In this document: positions 40,789-49,718 of the stretch, one piece after another
Layout: every line of letters begins with the position of its first letter
How positions within the stretch are numbered: the stretch's first letter is position 1
Position numbers and translations under genes: made by a program
Assembly: GCF_001673405.1 (NCBI RefSeq)
Contig: NZ_LZLV01000026.1
Coordinates: 1 to 64,000 of the forward strand
Direction of reading: 5' to 3'
Source of the DNA: Mycobacterium sp. 1245111.1
Lineage (GTDB): Bacteria; Actinomycetota; Actinomycetes; Mycobacteriales; Mycobacteriaceae
Length of the DNA stretch: 64,000 bases
The notes under the pieces: model-generated
Database searches by the model: none
Told to the model about the DNA's origin: nothing
The model's input: only the letters and a program-made list of their open reading frames with translations

Positions 40789-40820
40789 AATCTGTGCGGT
40801 CATGGGCACTATGCACAGAT
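40789..40820 (+). promoter_or_regulatory. Inverted repeat overlapping the -10 and start of an exported-protein gene
   Basis: ATCTGTGC (40791-40798) and GCACAGAT (40813-40820) are perfect 8-base arms. They enclose ATG 40802 and overlap a -10 hexamer TAATCT (40789-40794) that lies 7 bases before the ATG. Operator or hairpin are both possible. Confidence 0.5.
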
Positions 40821-41215
40821 GCGTGGCGATCGCCGTAGTGGTTGCTGGCGCGCAACTGCTTCCCGCGACCGCGCACGCCGACTTGCACAACATCACCTAC
40901 ATCGCGCGAGTCGACGGCGTGGCTCCCGGTAGCACCGCCACCTTCATCACGGCCGACAACCAGACCAACATGGCGCAGCTGGGTGCGGTGCCGGGCAGCT
41001 CTTTCCAGGCCAACGCGGTTCTACCCGACCCGCATCACGCCGGCATGGAGGTAGCGGTCAAGTGGCCCTACGCGGCGAATGTGCATTGCGAAATCGACGT
41101 CGACGACAAGGTTTTCGTCCAGGTCGACCAGGTCGTCCACCCCGCTCCGGGCAGCACCGATCCGATGAACGGCGTGCTGCCCTGCGGCGCCCCGCTTCCT
41201 AACCCGGCTCCCTAG
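40802..41215 (+). CDS. Small exported protein of unknown function
   Basis: A 137-residue protein with a Sec signal peptide (MGTMHRCVAIAVVVAGAQLL, cleavage likely after ATAHA near residue 26). The mature domain is beta-rich with two cysteines (NVHCEIDV and GVLPCGAPLP) that could form a disulphide, and a Pro-rich end. This resembles small secreted proteins common in mycobacteria; I do not recognise a named family. Transcription is probably leaderless. The 3' end overlaps coaE by 17 bases on the opposite strand. Confidence 0.7.
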   Translation: MGTMHRCVAIAVVVAGAQLLPATAHADLHNITYIARVDGVAPGSTATFITADNQTNMAQLGAVPGSSFQANAVLPDPHHAGMEVAVKWPYAANVHCEIDVDDKVFVQVDQVVHPAPGSTDPMNGVLPCGAPLPNPAP

Positions 41216-42416
41216 CGCGCCAACCGGAGGAGTCCGCCCACCCCCACGCCTCGCGGTACGCATTGTCGAACCACGGTTCTTTGGCAGCGGCATAGCCCGC
41301 GACATCGGCAGCGTGCTCCGCGTCGCGCTTGACGGCCGAATATTGTTCCCGGACATCGGAATTGGCGGCGAGCCAGTCGACGAACAGCAACGCGAACTGC
41401 TGGTCGGGCCAACCGTCGACGCGGAGGTGGACGTTCGTTGGCCGACCGGGATCGGCCGAGCAGTGAAGTCGCTTGTGCCACAAGGATTCATCGTCGGTGT
41501 GGTCGAACTCGGCAACGGTGCTGCGACCATCCGGCTTGCCCAGATCGGCGGTGATCGGCATTCGCACGTATCCCGCGCTGGTCAACGCTTCGGCTAGCGC
41601 GTCCGCGTCGGCGAGCGAGGCGACCGTCACCTGCATGTCGATGACGTCCTTGGCGGCGAGCCCTGGCACCGCCGTCGACCCGACGTGGTCGATGCGGACA
41701 GCACGGTGCCCACAGGCCGTGTTGAGCCGAGCCGCGATGCGCCGGGCCTGATCCGGCCAGGACGGGTCGTATGGCACCAGGACGGGCCGAGAGCGGGCCG
41801 GCCTGCCGGCGTCGAGGTTCTGCTCGAACGGCAGGATCCGCTGGTGCCACAGTGCCCGCGCCTGCTCGACCAATTCGTCTGCGCTGCCGGTGTTGTCAAG
41901 CCACACGTCGGCGACTGCGCGACGCTGTTCCTCGGTGGCCTGGGCCGCGATCCGCGCCCGGGCGTCCTCTTCGCTGAAGCCGCGATATTCGATCAGCCGC
42001 TTGACCCGTAGATCCTCGTCGGCGTTCACGATGATCACCAACGGGAACATCGGCGCCATACCGGATTCCACCAGCAGCGGGATGTCCTCGACGATCACCG
42101 CATCCTCGCCGGCCTCGGCGATCAGCTCCGACCGGCGCTTCGCGACCAGCGGATGCACGATGCCGTTGAGCGTCTGACGCTTCTCCTCGTCACTGAACGC
42201 GATCGCGGCCAGCGCGGGCCGATTGAGCGAGCCGTCGTCGGACAGGATCTGCTCGCCGAACGCCTCGACGAGCTTGGCCAGGCCCTCGGTGCCCGGCTCG
42301 ACGACCTCACGGGATATCACGTCGCCGTCGACGACGATTCCGCCGAGATCGCTGAACGTCGAGGACACCGTCGACTTTCCGGCGCCGATACCGCCGGACA
42401 GGCCAATGCGCAGCAC
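41199..42416 (-). CDS. coaE: Dephospho-CoA kinase fused to a GrpB/UPF0157 domain
   Basis: The final enzyme of coenzyme A synthesis, phosphorylating the ribose 3'-OH of dephospho-CoA. The N-terminal kinase domain (about 1-200) begins MLRIGLSGGIGAGKSTVSST with a classic P-loop. The C-terminal half (about 210-400) is a GrpB/UPF0157 nucleotidyltransferase-like domain (VPYDPSWPDQARRIA, HVGSTAVPGLAAKDVIDMQV). This fusion, 405 residues here and 407 in M. tuberculosis, is standard for mycobacteria; the C-terminal domain is thought to help stability or folding. The start is GTG 42416. It follows rpsA with a strong hairpin between them and converges on the exported-protein gene. Confidence 0.95.
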   Translation of the reverse strand: MLRIGLSGGIGAGKSTVSSTFSDLGGIVVDGDVISREVVEPGTEGLAKLVEAFGEQILSDDGSLNRPALAAIAFSDEEKRQTLNGIVHPLVAKRRSELIAEAGEDAVIVEDIPLLVESGMAPMFPLVIIVNADEDLRVKRLIEYRGFSEEDARARIAAQATEEQRRAVADVWLDNTGSADELVEQARALWHQRILPFEQNLDAGRPARSRPVLVPYDPSWPDQARRIAARLNTACGHRAVRIDHVGSTAVPGLAAKDVIDMQVTVASLADADALAEALTSAGYVRMPITADLGKPDGRSTVAEFDHTDDESLWHKRLHCSADPGRPTNVHLRVDGWPDQQFALLFVDWLAANSDVREQYSAVKRDAEHAADVAGYAAAKEPWFDNAYREAWGWADSSGWRAREPG

Positions 42417-42446
42417 CGCACCAGTCTGTCAGGGCCTCGCAATGAC

Positions 42447-42478
42447 GAACGCCCCGACTCGGTTGAGCCGGGGCGTTC
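42447..42478 (-). terminator. Strong hairpin between rpsA and coaE
   Basis: GAACGCCCCG (42447-42456) pairs perfectly with CGGGGCGTTC (42469-42478). The 12-base middle can also pair internally (CTC-GGTT-GAG), and flanking CCTCGC/GCGAGG extends the stem. There is no U-tract on either strand. It is probably a U-less terminator or processing site after rpsA. Confidence 0.6.
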
Positions 42479-42494
42479 GCGAGGGTCTTACTGG

Positions 42495-43934
42495 TTAGGC
42501 GCTGCCTGCCAGCTTCTCCCGCAGGGCGGCGAGCTGCGCGTCGCTGGCCAACGAGCCACCGGTGGGCGCGTCGTCGCTCGACGAGCTGCTGGACTGCGGA
42601 CGGGCGGCCTCTTCGGCCTCGGCAGCGGCGAACTTCTCCATCTGCGCGGTGTGCATCTTGTGCCGCCGCTCGGCCTCGGCGTAGCGGGCCTCCCACTCGG
42701 TGCGCTGGGTGTCGAAACCGTCGAGCCATTCGTTGGTGTCGGCGTCGAAACCCTCGGGGAAGATGTAGTTGCCCTGGTCGTCGTAGCTGTCGGCCATGCC
42801 GTACTTGGCGGGGTCGAATTCCTCGGTGTAGTCCTCGTTGGCCTGCTTGAGGCTCAGCGAGATCCGGCGACGCTCGAGGTCGATGTCGATGACCTTGACC
42901 ATCGCGTCGTCGCCGACGGCGACCACCTGGTCCGGCACCTCGACGTGGCGTTCAGCCAGCTCGGAGATGTGCACCAGACCTTCGATGCCCTCTTCGACGC
43001 GGACGAACGCACCGAAGGGCACCAGCTTGGTGACCTTGCCGGGCACGATCTGGCCGATGGCATGGGTGCGGGCGAAGTGCCGCCACGGGTCTTCCTGAGT
43101 TGCCTTGAGCGACAACGAAACCCGCTCGCGGTCCATGTCCACGTCGAGCACCTCGACGGTGACTTCGTCGCCGACCTGGACAACCTCCGACGGGTGGTCG
43201 ATGTGCTTCCAGGACAGCTCGGACACGTGCACCAGACCGTCGACACCGCCGAGGTCGACGAACGCGCCGAAGTTGACGATGGAGGACACCACACCCTTGC
43301 GGATGGCGCCCTTCTGCAGCTGGTTGAGGAACTCGCTGCGCACCTCGGACTGGGTCTGCTCCAGCCACGCGCGACGGGACAGCACCACATTGTTGCGGTT
43401 CTTGTCCAGCTCGATGATCTTGGCCTCGATCTCCTTGCCGATGTACGGCTGCAGATCGCGCACGCGACGCATTTCGACCAGCGAGGCGGGCAGGAAGCCG
43501 CGCAGGCCGATGTCGAGGATCAGGCCACCCTTGACGACCTCGATGACGGTGCCCTTGACGGCCTCGTCCTTCTCCTTGAGGGCCTCGATGGTGCCCCAGG
43601 CGCGCTCGTACTGGGCGCGCTTCTTGGACAGGATCAGACGGCCTTCTTTGTCCTCTTTGGTGAGGACCAGGGCTTCGACTTCATCGCCTACGGAAACGAC
43701 CTCATTGGGGTCGACATCGTGCTTGATGGACAGTTCGCGGGAGGGGATGACACCTTCGGTCTTGTAACCGATGTCGAGGAGAACCTCGTCCCGGTCGACC
43801 TTGACGATGGTCCCTTCGACGATGTCGCCATCGTTGAAGTACTTGATTGTTTTATCGATGGCGGCGAGAAAATCCTCGCTCGAGCCAATGTCGTTGACGG
43901 CTACTTGCGGCGAGGTGACGGTGGGACTCGGCAT
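42495..43934 (-). CDS. rpsA: 30S ribosomal protein S1
   Basis: S1 binds mRNA and helps 30S initiation; in M. tuberculosis it was also proposed, with dispute, as a target of pyrazinoic acid. The 479-residue protein has four S1 RNA-binding repeats: GDIVEGTIVKVDRDEVLLDI, AVKGTVIEVVKGGLILDI, GAIRKGVVSSIVNFGAFVDL and GQIVPGKVTKLVPFGAFVRV. An acidic/Ser-rich tail ends in LREKLAGSA. The ATG at 43934 (MPSPTVTSPQVAVNDIG) is chosen because it matches the mycobacterial N-terminus; an open frame upstream to 44141 is non-coding. It lies downstream of polA with 185 bases between, enough for its own promoter. Confidence 0.97.
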   Translation of the reverse strand: MPSPTVTSPQVAVNDIGSSEDFLAAIDKTIKYFNDGDIVEGTIVKVDRDEVLLDIGYKTEGVIPSRELSIKHDVDPNEVVSVGDEVEALVLTKEDKEGRLILSKKRAQYERAWGTIEALKEKDEAVKGTVIEVVKGGLILDIGLRGFLPASLVEMRRVRDLQPYIGKEIEAKIIELDKNRNNVVLSRRAWLEQTQSEVRSEFLNQLQKGAIRKGVVSSIVNFGAFVDLGGVDGLVHVSELSWKHIDHPSEVVQVGDEVTVEVLDVDMDRERVSLSLKATQEDPWRHFARTHAIGQIVPGKVTKLVPFGAFVRVEEGIEGLVHISELAERHVEVPDQVVAVGDDAMVKVIDIDLERRRISLSLKQANEDYTEEFDPAKYGMADSYDDQGNYIFPEGFDADTNEWLDGFDTQRTEWEARYAEAERRHKMHTAQMEKFAAAEAEEAARPQSSSSSSDDAPTGGSLASDAQLAALREKLAGSA

Positions 43935-44043
43935 ATTGTTGGGTTGCTCCGGACAGGTTGAGGTCGTAGGGACAGTGCTGGTTTCAATTCGATCGCCCGG
44001 CTCCCCATCGCGCTGCACGCTCTGAAATGCCGCCGGACTACCT

Positions 44044-44059
44044 GTCGAGGTTACTCGAC
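44044..44059 (-). other. Hairpin in the polA-rpsA gap
   Basis: GTCGAG-GTTA-CTCGAC is a perfect 6-bp stem, extended by CCT/AGG across a one-base bulge. It lies 61 bases after polA and 110 bases before rpsA. It could be a polA terminator or an rpsA leader element. Nothing else was recognised in 43935-44119. Confidence 0.4.
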
Positions 44060-44119
44060 TAGGCCTACGCTGGCCAAACTCGGCCCGCCGGGGTCTGGTG
44101 ACGGTTCGGCATCCGGACG

Positions 44120-46852
44120 CTAGTGGGCGGCGGTATCCCAACTCGGCCCATAGCCCACCGAGACCTCCAACGGCACGTCAAGCGGGTATGCGCCGCCCAT
44201 TTGATCCCGCACCAGCGCCTCGAGCTGCTCGCGTTCACCCTCGGCGACCTCGAATAGAAGCTCGTCGTGGACCTGCAGCAGCATTCGCGACGTCAGCCCG
44301 GCATCGGTGAGCGCCTTGTCGACCTCGATCATCGCCACCTTGATGATGTCGGCCGCGCTGCCCTGAATCGGCGCGTTGAGCGCCGCCCGCTCGGCGGACT
44401 CGCGGACCTGCCGGTTGCTGCTGTCCAGCTCAGGCAGATAGCGCCGCCGGCCGAACACCGTCGAGGTGTAGCCGTCTTTGCGGGCCTGCTCGACGACGTT
44501 GTGCAGGTAGTCGCGCACTCCGCCGAACCGGGAGAAGTACTGCTCCATCTGGTCCTTGGCCTCTTCGGTGGAGATCTTGAGCTGGGCGGACAACCCGTAG
44601 GCGCTCAGACCGTAGGCCAGACCGTAGGACATCGCCTTGACCCGGCGCCGCAGTTCGCCGGTCACTTCCTCGATCGGCACGCCGAAGGCCCGCGACGCGA
44701 CAAACGAGTGCAGGTCTTCCCCGGTGTTGAAGGCTTCGATCAGGCCTTCGTCGCGGGACAGGTGCGCCATGATCCGCATCTCGATCTGGCTGTAGTCGGC
44801 GGTCATCAGCTCGGTGTGCCCGCGCCCTACGACAAAGGCGTCGCGGATCTGTCGCCCGGCGTCGGTCCGGATCGGGATGTTCTGCAGGTTGGGCTCGGTG
44901 GACGACAGCCGTCCGGTCGCCGCGATGGTCTGGTTGAACGTGGTGTGGATACGGCCATCGCCCGCAACGGAATTCAAGAGGCCGTCGACGGTCACCTTGA
45001 GCCGGGTGACGTCGCGGTGCGCCAGCAGATGCTGCAAAAATGGGTGTCCGGTCTTGTCGAACAACGTCTGCAACGCATCCGCGTCTGTGGTGTACCCGGT
45101 CTTGGTCCGCTTGGTCTTCGGCATCTCCAACTCGTCGAACAGCACCACCTGCAACTGTTTTGGCGAGCCGAGGTTGATCTGTTTGCCGATCACGGCGTAA
45201 GCGGCTTCGGCGGCGTCACGGATCTGGTCGCCGAATTGGCTTTGCAGCGAGCTCAATTGGTCGAGGTCGACGGCGATACCGACCGCTTCCATGGCCGCCA
45301 GCACTCGCTGCACCGGCAGTTCCATCTCGGCCAGCAGTTTCGTCGAGTCGATGCGGTCCAGCTCGACGTCCAGCGCGTCGGCGAGGTCGACGACGGCACG
45401 GGCGCGCAGCACCGCGGTCTGCACGGCCTGCTCGTCGACGCCGTCGGTGTCATCCAGGAGCGAAAGTTGTTGCTGCTCAGACGTTTCCGCGCGCAGCTCG
45501 CGGCGAAGATAGCGCAGCGACAGATCGTCGAGGGTGAAGCTGCGCTGGCCGGGGCGGACCAGGTAGGCGGCCAGCGCAGTGTCGGAGGTGACCCCGTTCA
45601 ACGTCCAGCCGCGGCCCGCCAGGTCGTGGATCGCCAGCTTGGCCTCGTGCAGCGCCTTCGGCCGCTCAGCGTCGGCGAGCCAGGCCGCCAGCGCCTTATC
45701 GTCCTCGGCGGTCAGCGTCGTGGTGTCGATGAATCCGCCCTCACCGTCGGCGGCGGCGATGGCCAGCGCGGTCGCATCGCCGTCGTAGGGCAGATGCGTG
45801 CCCACCACGGCTAGCCCGGCGCGCCGGCCGTCGGAGACGTGGTCGGCCAGCCATTGCGCGACCTCGCCGGGCTCCAGGGCTCCCCCACGAACATCGAAAC
45901 CCTCGTCGACCTCGGGTTCGACGGCGGCCAGCGTCTCGAACAGCCGGTCGCGCAGCACGCGGAACTCCAGCTGGTCGAACAGGGTGTGGATCTGGTCGCG
46001 GTCCCACGGTTGCATCCGCAGCGTGTCGGGTGTCTGGGCCAGCGGCACGTCGCGGACCAGGTCGGTGAGCTCGCGGTTGAGCACCACGCTGGACAGGTTC
46101 GCCCGCAGCGCGTCGCCCACCTTCCCGCGCACCGAGTCGACGTTGTCCACCAGCGCTTGCAGGGACCCGTATTCGGCGATCCACTTGGTCGCGGTCTTCT
46201 CGCCGACACCGGGGATGCCGGGCAGATTGTCGCTCGGGTCGCCGCGCAGCGCGGCGAAGTCGGGGTATTGCGCGGGCGTCAGGCCGTATTTCTCGAGCAC
46301 GGCCTCGGGGGTGAACCGGGTCAGCTCGCTGACGCCCTTGCGGGGGTACAGCACGGTGACGTCGTCGGTGACCAGCTGCAGCGAGTCGCGGTCGCCGGTG
46401 ACGACCAGCACCCGGTAGCCCTCCTTTCCGGCCTGCGTGGTCAGCGTGGCGATGATGTCGTCGGCTTCGAAACCCGGCTCGGCCAGCGTCGTAATGCCAA
46501 GGGCGGCAAGGACTTCCTTGGTGATGTCGATCTGTCCACGAAACTCGTCCGGCGTGGTCGAGCGGTTCGCCTTGTACTCCGGGTAGCGGTCGGAGCGGAA
46601 CGTCTGCCGCGAGACGTCGAATGCCGCGGCCACGTGGGTGGGCGCCTCGTCGCGCAGCAGGTTGATCAGCATCGCGGTGAATCCGTAGACGGCGTTAGTG
46701 GTCAACCCGCCCTGGGTCTTGAAGTTCTCTGCGGGCAGCGCGTAGAAGGCCCGGTAGGCCAGCGAATTGCCGTCCAGCAGCATCAACGTCGGCTTGTCGT
46801 CGGCGGCCTTGGCGGCTTCGGTCTTCTTGGTCGCGGTCCTCGCTGGGCTCAC
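44120..46852 (-). CDS. polA: DNA polymerase I
   Basis: Gap-filling polymerase for excision repair and Okazaki-fragment maturation. The 910-residue protein has an N-terminal 5'-3' exonuclease domain (LMLLDGNSLAYRAFYALP, EPGFEADDIIAT, TGDRDSLQLV), a central 3'-5' exonuclease-like domain that lacks the usual metal carboxylates (as in other mycobacterial PolA, so no proofreading is expected), and a C-terminal polymerase domain (motif A TADYSQIEMRIMAHLS; motif B with RRRVKAMSYGLAYGLSAYGL; motif C LQVHDELLFEV). The start is GTG 46852 (VSPARTATKKTE): it aligns with the M. tuberculosis N-terminus, and a TAGAGT -10 lies 7 bases upstream. Divergent from the DUF35 gene. Confidence 0.97.
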   Translation of the reverse strand: MSPARTATKKTEAAKAADDKPTLMLLDGNSLAYRAFYALPAENFKTQGGLTTNAVYGFTAMLINLLRDEAPTHVAAAFDVSRQTFRSDRYPEYKANRSTTPDEFRGQIDITKEVLAALGITTLAEPGFEADDIIATLTTQAGKEGYRVLVVTGDRDSLQLVTDDVTVLYPRKGVSELTRFTPEAVLEKYGLTPAQYPDFAALRGDPSDNLPGIPGVGEKTATKWIAEYGSLQALVDNVDSVRGKVGDALRANLSSVVLNRELTDLVRDVPLAQTPDTLRMQPWDRDQIHTLFDQLEFRVLRDRLFETLAAVEPEVDEGFDVRGGALEPGEVAQWLADHVSDGRRAGLAVVGTHLPYDGDATALAIAAADGEGGFIDTTTLTAEDDKALAAWLADAERPKALHEAKLAIHDLAGRGWTLNGVTSDTALAAYLVRPGQRSFTLDDLSLRYLRRELRAETSEQQQLSLLDDTDGVDEQAVQTAVLRARAVVDLADALDVELDRIDSTKLLAEMELPVQRVLAAMEAVGIAVDLDQLSSLQSQFGDQIRDAAEAAYAVIGKQINLGSPKQLQVVLFDELEMPKTKRTKTGYTTDADALQTLFDKTGHPFLQHLLAHRDVTRLKVTVDGLLNSVAGDGRIHTTFNQTIAATGRLSSTEPNLQNIPIRTDAGRQIRDAFVVGRGHTELMTADYSQIEMRIMAHLSRDEGLIEAFNTGEDLHSFVASRAFGVPIEEVTGELRRRVKAMSYGLAYGLSAYGLSAQLKISTEEAKDQMEQYFSRFGGVRDYLHNVVEQARKDGYTSTVFGRRRYLPELDSSNRQVRESAERAALNAPIQGSAADIIKVAMIEVDKALTDAGLTSRMLLQVHDELLFEVAEGEREQLEALVRDQMGGAYPLDVPLEVSVGYGPSWDTAAH

Positions 46853-46859
46853 GGCCTCA

Positions 46860-46865
46860 ACTCTA
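46860..46865 (-). promoter_or_regulatory. -10 for leaderless polA
   Basis: On the minus strand TAGAGT lies 7 bases before the polA GTG at 46852. Confidence 0.45.
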
Positions 46866-46946
46866 GGCACTGGGTCCGACGCCGAGTAGCGGCGACGTCC
46901 GCTCGCCTCGAACTGCAACACGTTTCAGTTTTGCGGCCACCCTGGG

Positions 46947-46952
46947 TAGGCT
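46947..46952 (+). promoter_or_regulatory. -10 for the leaderless DUF35-thiolase operon
   Basis: TAGGCT lies 6 bases before GTG 46959. Confidence 0.45.
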
Positions 46953-46958
46953 GGCCCG

Positions 46959-47405
46959 GTGCCCGAGGTCACCAGCCCAGAACCGGCGATCGATGGGTGG
47001 TTTTCCACCGATGACGCCGAGAAGCCCCATCTGATCGGCAGTAAGTGCCCGAAGTGCGGGACGTACGTGTTCCCGCCGCGGGAGAACAACTGCCCCAACC
47101 CGGCCTGCGACAGCGACGTACTAGAGGCCGTCGCGTTGTCGCGTCGCGGAAAGCTGTGGAGCTACACCGAGAACCGGTATCCGCCGCCAAAGCCCTACCC
47201 CGCGCCGGATCCGTTCGAGCCGTTCGCAATCGCCGCGGTGGAACTGGCCGCCGAAGGCATCATCGTCCTGGGCAAGGTCGTCGAGGGCACGCTGGCCGCC
47301 GACCTGAAAGTCGGCATGGAGATGGAACTGGCCACCATGACCCTGTACACCGACGACGATGGCGTCGAACGCCTCGTCCACGCGTGGAAAGTTGCGTCGT
47401 CATGA
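46959..47405 (+). CDS. Zn-ribbon/OB-fold DUF35 protein (thiolase partner), Rv1628c-like
   Basis: A 148-residue acyl-CoA-associated OB-fold protein, homologue of Rv1628c. The N-terminal rubredoxin-like zinc ribbon uses CPKCGTYVFPPRENNCPNPAC; the C-terminal OB-fold carries VELAAEGIIVLGKVVEG and VGMEMEL. DUF35 proteins typically form complexes with SCP2-type thiolases and aldolases in sterol side-chain or fatty-acid degradation, giving or holding the CoA ester. Its stop overlaps the start of such a thiolase gene (ATGA at 47402), so the two are a functional pair. Confidence 0.88.
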   Translation: MPEVTSPEPAIDGWFSTDDAEKPHLIGSKCPKCGTYVFPPRENNCPNPACDSDVLEAVALSRRGKLWSYTENRYPPPKPYPAPDPFEPFAIAAVELAAEGIIVLGKVVEGTLAADLKVGMEMELATMTLYTDDDGVERLVHAWKVASS

Positions 47406-48604
47406 GCACTCCCGAACCGCTGTACATCCTCGGCGCCGGCATGCACCCGTGGGGCAAGTGGGGCCGCGACTTCACCGAATACGGCGTCGTTGCCGCGCGG
47501 GCCGCGCTGGCCGAGGCCGGACTGGATTGGCGGCAGATCCAGCTCGTCGCCGGTGCCGACACCATCCGCAACGGCTACCCGGGATTCATCGCCGGGTCGA
47601 CCTTCGCGCAGAAGCTCGGCTGGAACGGCGTGCCGGTCAGCTCCAGCTACGCCGCGTGCGCCAGCGGTTCGCAGGCCCTGCAGAGCGCCCGCGCCCACAT
47701 TCTGGCCGGGTTCTGCGACGTCGCGCTGGTCATCGGCGCCGACACCACCCCCAAAGGAGCGTTTGCCCCGGTCGGCGGGGAGCGCAAGAACGACCCGGAC
47801 TGGCAGCGTTTCCACCTGATCGGCGCGATGAACCCGGTGTACTTCGCGTTCCTCGCGCGACGCCGGATGGATCTCTACGGTGCGACGTCCGAGGACTTCG
47901 CTCAGGTCAAGGTGAAGAACTCCCGGCACGGCCTGCAGAACCCAAATGCCCGGTACCGCAAGGAATCCGCCGTCGAGGACGTGCTGGCCAGCCCGGTCGT
48001 CAGCGACCCGCTGCGGCAGCTCGACATCTGTGCCACCTCCGACGGCGCGGCCGCGCTGATCGTGGCCAGCGCCGACTTCACCCGCAATCACCTCGGCTCC
48101 CTCGACGGTGTGCCGTCGGTGCGCGCGGTGAGCACGGTGACGCCACAGTATCCGCAGCATCTTCCCGAATTACCCGACATCGCAACGGATTCCACGGCGG
48201 TCGCGCCCGCACCGGAGCGGGTGTTCAAAGACCAGATCCTCGATGCCGCCTACGCCGAAGCCGGAATCGGACCCGAAGACGTGAGCCTGGCCGAGGTCTA
48301 CGACCTGTCGACTGCACTGGAACTCGACTGGTACGAGCACTTGGGCCTGTGCCCCAAGGGTGAGGCCGAGGCGCTGCTGCGCAGCGGCGCCACCGCGATC
48401 GGCGGCAAGGTGCCGGTCAACCCGTCTGGCGGGTTGGCCTGCTTCGGCGAGGCGATCCCTGCCCAGGCGATCGCGCAGGTCTGCGAGTTGACCTGGCAGC
48501 TGCGCGGTCAGGCGACCGGCCGACAGGTGGAGAACGCCAAAGTGGGCGTCACCGCCAATCAGGGCCTGTTCGGCCACGGCTCCTCGGTGATCGTCGCGCG
48601 CTAG
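47402..48604 (+). CDS. SCP2-type thiolase / lipid-transfer protein, Rv1627c-like
   Basis: A 400-residue thiolase-fold enzyme of the sterol-carrier/lipid-transfer group, homologue of Rv1627c. It has the nucleophile region SSSYAACASGSQALQSA (Cys near residue 86), MNPVYFAFLARRRMDLYG, and a C-terminal VNPSGGLACFGEAIPAQ. Classical biosynthetic thiolases have a second Cys in a CxG motif near the end; here GQLFGHGSSVIV-like sequence (NQGLFGHGSSVIV) keeps the His. Its substrate is unknown, but it presumably acts with the coupled DUF35 protein on an acyl- or sterol-derived CoA. ATG 47402 is chosen by overlap with the preceding stop. Confidence 0.88.
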   Translation: MSTPEPLYILGAGMHPWGKWGRDFTEYGVVAARAALAEAGLDWRQIQLVAGADTIRNGYPGFIAGSTFAQKLGWNGVPVSSSYAACASGSQALQSARAHILAGFCDVALVIGADTTPKGAFAPVGGERKNDPDWQRFHLIGAMNPVYFAFLARRRMDLYGATSEDFAQVKVKNSRHGLQNPNARYRKESAVEDVLASPVVSDPLRQLDICATSDGAAALIVASADFTRNHLGSLDGVPSVRAVSTVTPQYPQHLPELPDIATDSTAVAPAPERVFKDQILDAAYAEAGIGPEDVSLAEVYDLSTALELDWYEHLGLCPKGEAEALLRSGATAIGGKVPVNPSGGLACFGEAIPAQAIAQVCELTWQLRGQATGRQVENAKVGVTANQGLFGHGSSVIVAR

Positions 48605-48606
48605 CC

Positions 48607-49005
48607 ATGCTGGGGCACCTCGGTATCAACGTGCCTGACCTTGCCGCGGCCAAGCGGTACTACGGCGAGCTGATGCCGCTCGTCGGATTCGAATTGTTCG
48701 TGGAAGCTGACGATCAGATTGCGTTTCGACCGGTCGGCGGGAAACCGGGAACGTATGTCTTCGTGTACCCGGCAATCGAATCGGGCGAGTATTCGCGCCA
48801 TCGGGCGGGACTGCAGCACCTGGCCTTCATGGTGAAGACGCGGTCGGCTGTCCGCGACGTACACGACTGGGTGGACAAGCTCGGCGGCGTCGTCGTCCAC
48901 GAGCCGCAGACGTTCCCGCAGTACCCGCCGCCGTATTTCGCGACGTTCTGGCTGGATCCGTTCGGCATCATGCTCGAGGCGGTCTGCCACCACGACCGGG
49001 ACTGA
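48607..49005 (+). CDS. VOC (glyoxalase/bleomycin-resistance fold) protein
   Basis: A 132-residue vicinal-oxygen-chelate protein with paired beta-alpha-beta modules: MLGHLGINVPDLAAAKRYYG and GLQHLAFMVKTRSAVRDVHD. Possible metal ligands are His4, His near residue 76 (LQHLAF) and a C-terminal Glu in FGIMLEAVCHH. The substrate is not deducible. It starts 2 bases after the thiolase stop, so it probably belongs to that operon, and it ends 2 bases from the convergent pdtaR gene. Confidence 0.85.
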   Translation: MLGHLGINVPDLAAAKRYYGELMPLVGFELFVEADDQIAFRPVGGKPGTYVFVYPAIESGEYSRHRAGLQHLAFMVKTRSAVRDVHDWVDKLGGVVVHEPQTFPQYPPPYFATFWLDPFGIMLEAVCHHDRD

Positions 49006-49007
49006 GG

Positions 49008-49619
49008 TCAGCTCTTGGCATCCTTGGCCACGTCGAGGGTTTCCAGGACGACCTCGGCGACATGCTTCATCGTGGTGCGCCGGTCCATGGCGGCCCGCTG
49101 AATCCACTTGAACGCCTCGGGCTCGGTCATGCCCTGGTTGGCCTGTAGCAGACCCTTGGCGCGCTCGACGAGCTTGCGGGTCTCCAGCCGGTCGGACAGC
49201 GTCTCGACTTCGCGTTCCAACGCCCGAATTTCGCTGAATCGACTGAGCGCCACCTCAATTGCCGGGATCAGGTCGGAAATTGTGAACGGCTTCACCAGGT
49301 ACGCCATCGCGCCGGCGTCACGAGCCTTCTCCACCAGGTCGCGCTGGCTGAATGCGGTCAGCACGACGATCGGCGCAATGCGCTTGCCGGCGATCTCCGA
49401 TGCGGCGTCGATGCCGTCGCGGCGGGGCATCTTGACGTCCATGATCACCAGATCGGGCTTCAACTGTTCGGCCAGCTCGACGGCTTCCTGGCCGTCACCG
49501 GCCTCTCCGACGATCTCGTAACCCTCTTCGCGCAGCATCTCGGACAAGTCGAGCCGGATCAGCGCCTCATCTTCGGCGATCAGGACCCGGTGCGCGGTGC
49601 GAGTGTCGTCGTCGGTCAT
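49008..49619 (-). CDS. pdtaR: ANTAR-domain response regulator PdtaR (Rv1626)
   Basis: Output protein of the PdtaS-PdtaR two-component system, which senses nitric oxide/copper-type signals and controls gene expression by RNA antitermination in M. tuberculosis. The 203-residue protein has an N-terminal receiver (VLIAEDEALIRLDLSEML; phospho-acceptor Asp in VIMDVKMPRRDG; the T/K switch in VVLTAFSQ and YLVKPF) and a C-terminal ANTAR RNA-binding three-helix domain (LETRKLVERAKGLLQ, GMTEPEAFKWIQRAAMDRR). The start is ATG 49619 (MTDDDTRTAH); an ATG at 49628 is possible. It stands alone, as is usual for pdtaR. Confidence 0.95.
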   Translation of the reverse strand: MTDDDTRTAHRVLIAEDEALIRLDLSEMLREEGYEIVGEAGDGQEAVELAEQLKPDLVIMDVKMPRRDGIDAASEIAGKRIAPIVVLTAFSQRDLVEKARDAGAMAYLVKPFTISDLIPAIEVALSRFSEIRALEREVETLSDRLETRKLVERAKGLLQANQGMTEPEAFKWIQRAAMDRRTTMKHVAEVVLETLDVAKDAKS

Positions 49620-49718
49620 GCCGGACATTCTCTCGTGAACCGCTGGAAACCTCGACTGCGGGGCTGTGAGTCGGCTCGCAGCGGCCCATCCTCTATGGTG
49701 GGAGGCCGAAGTTCGCAG

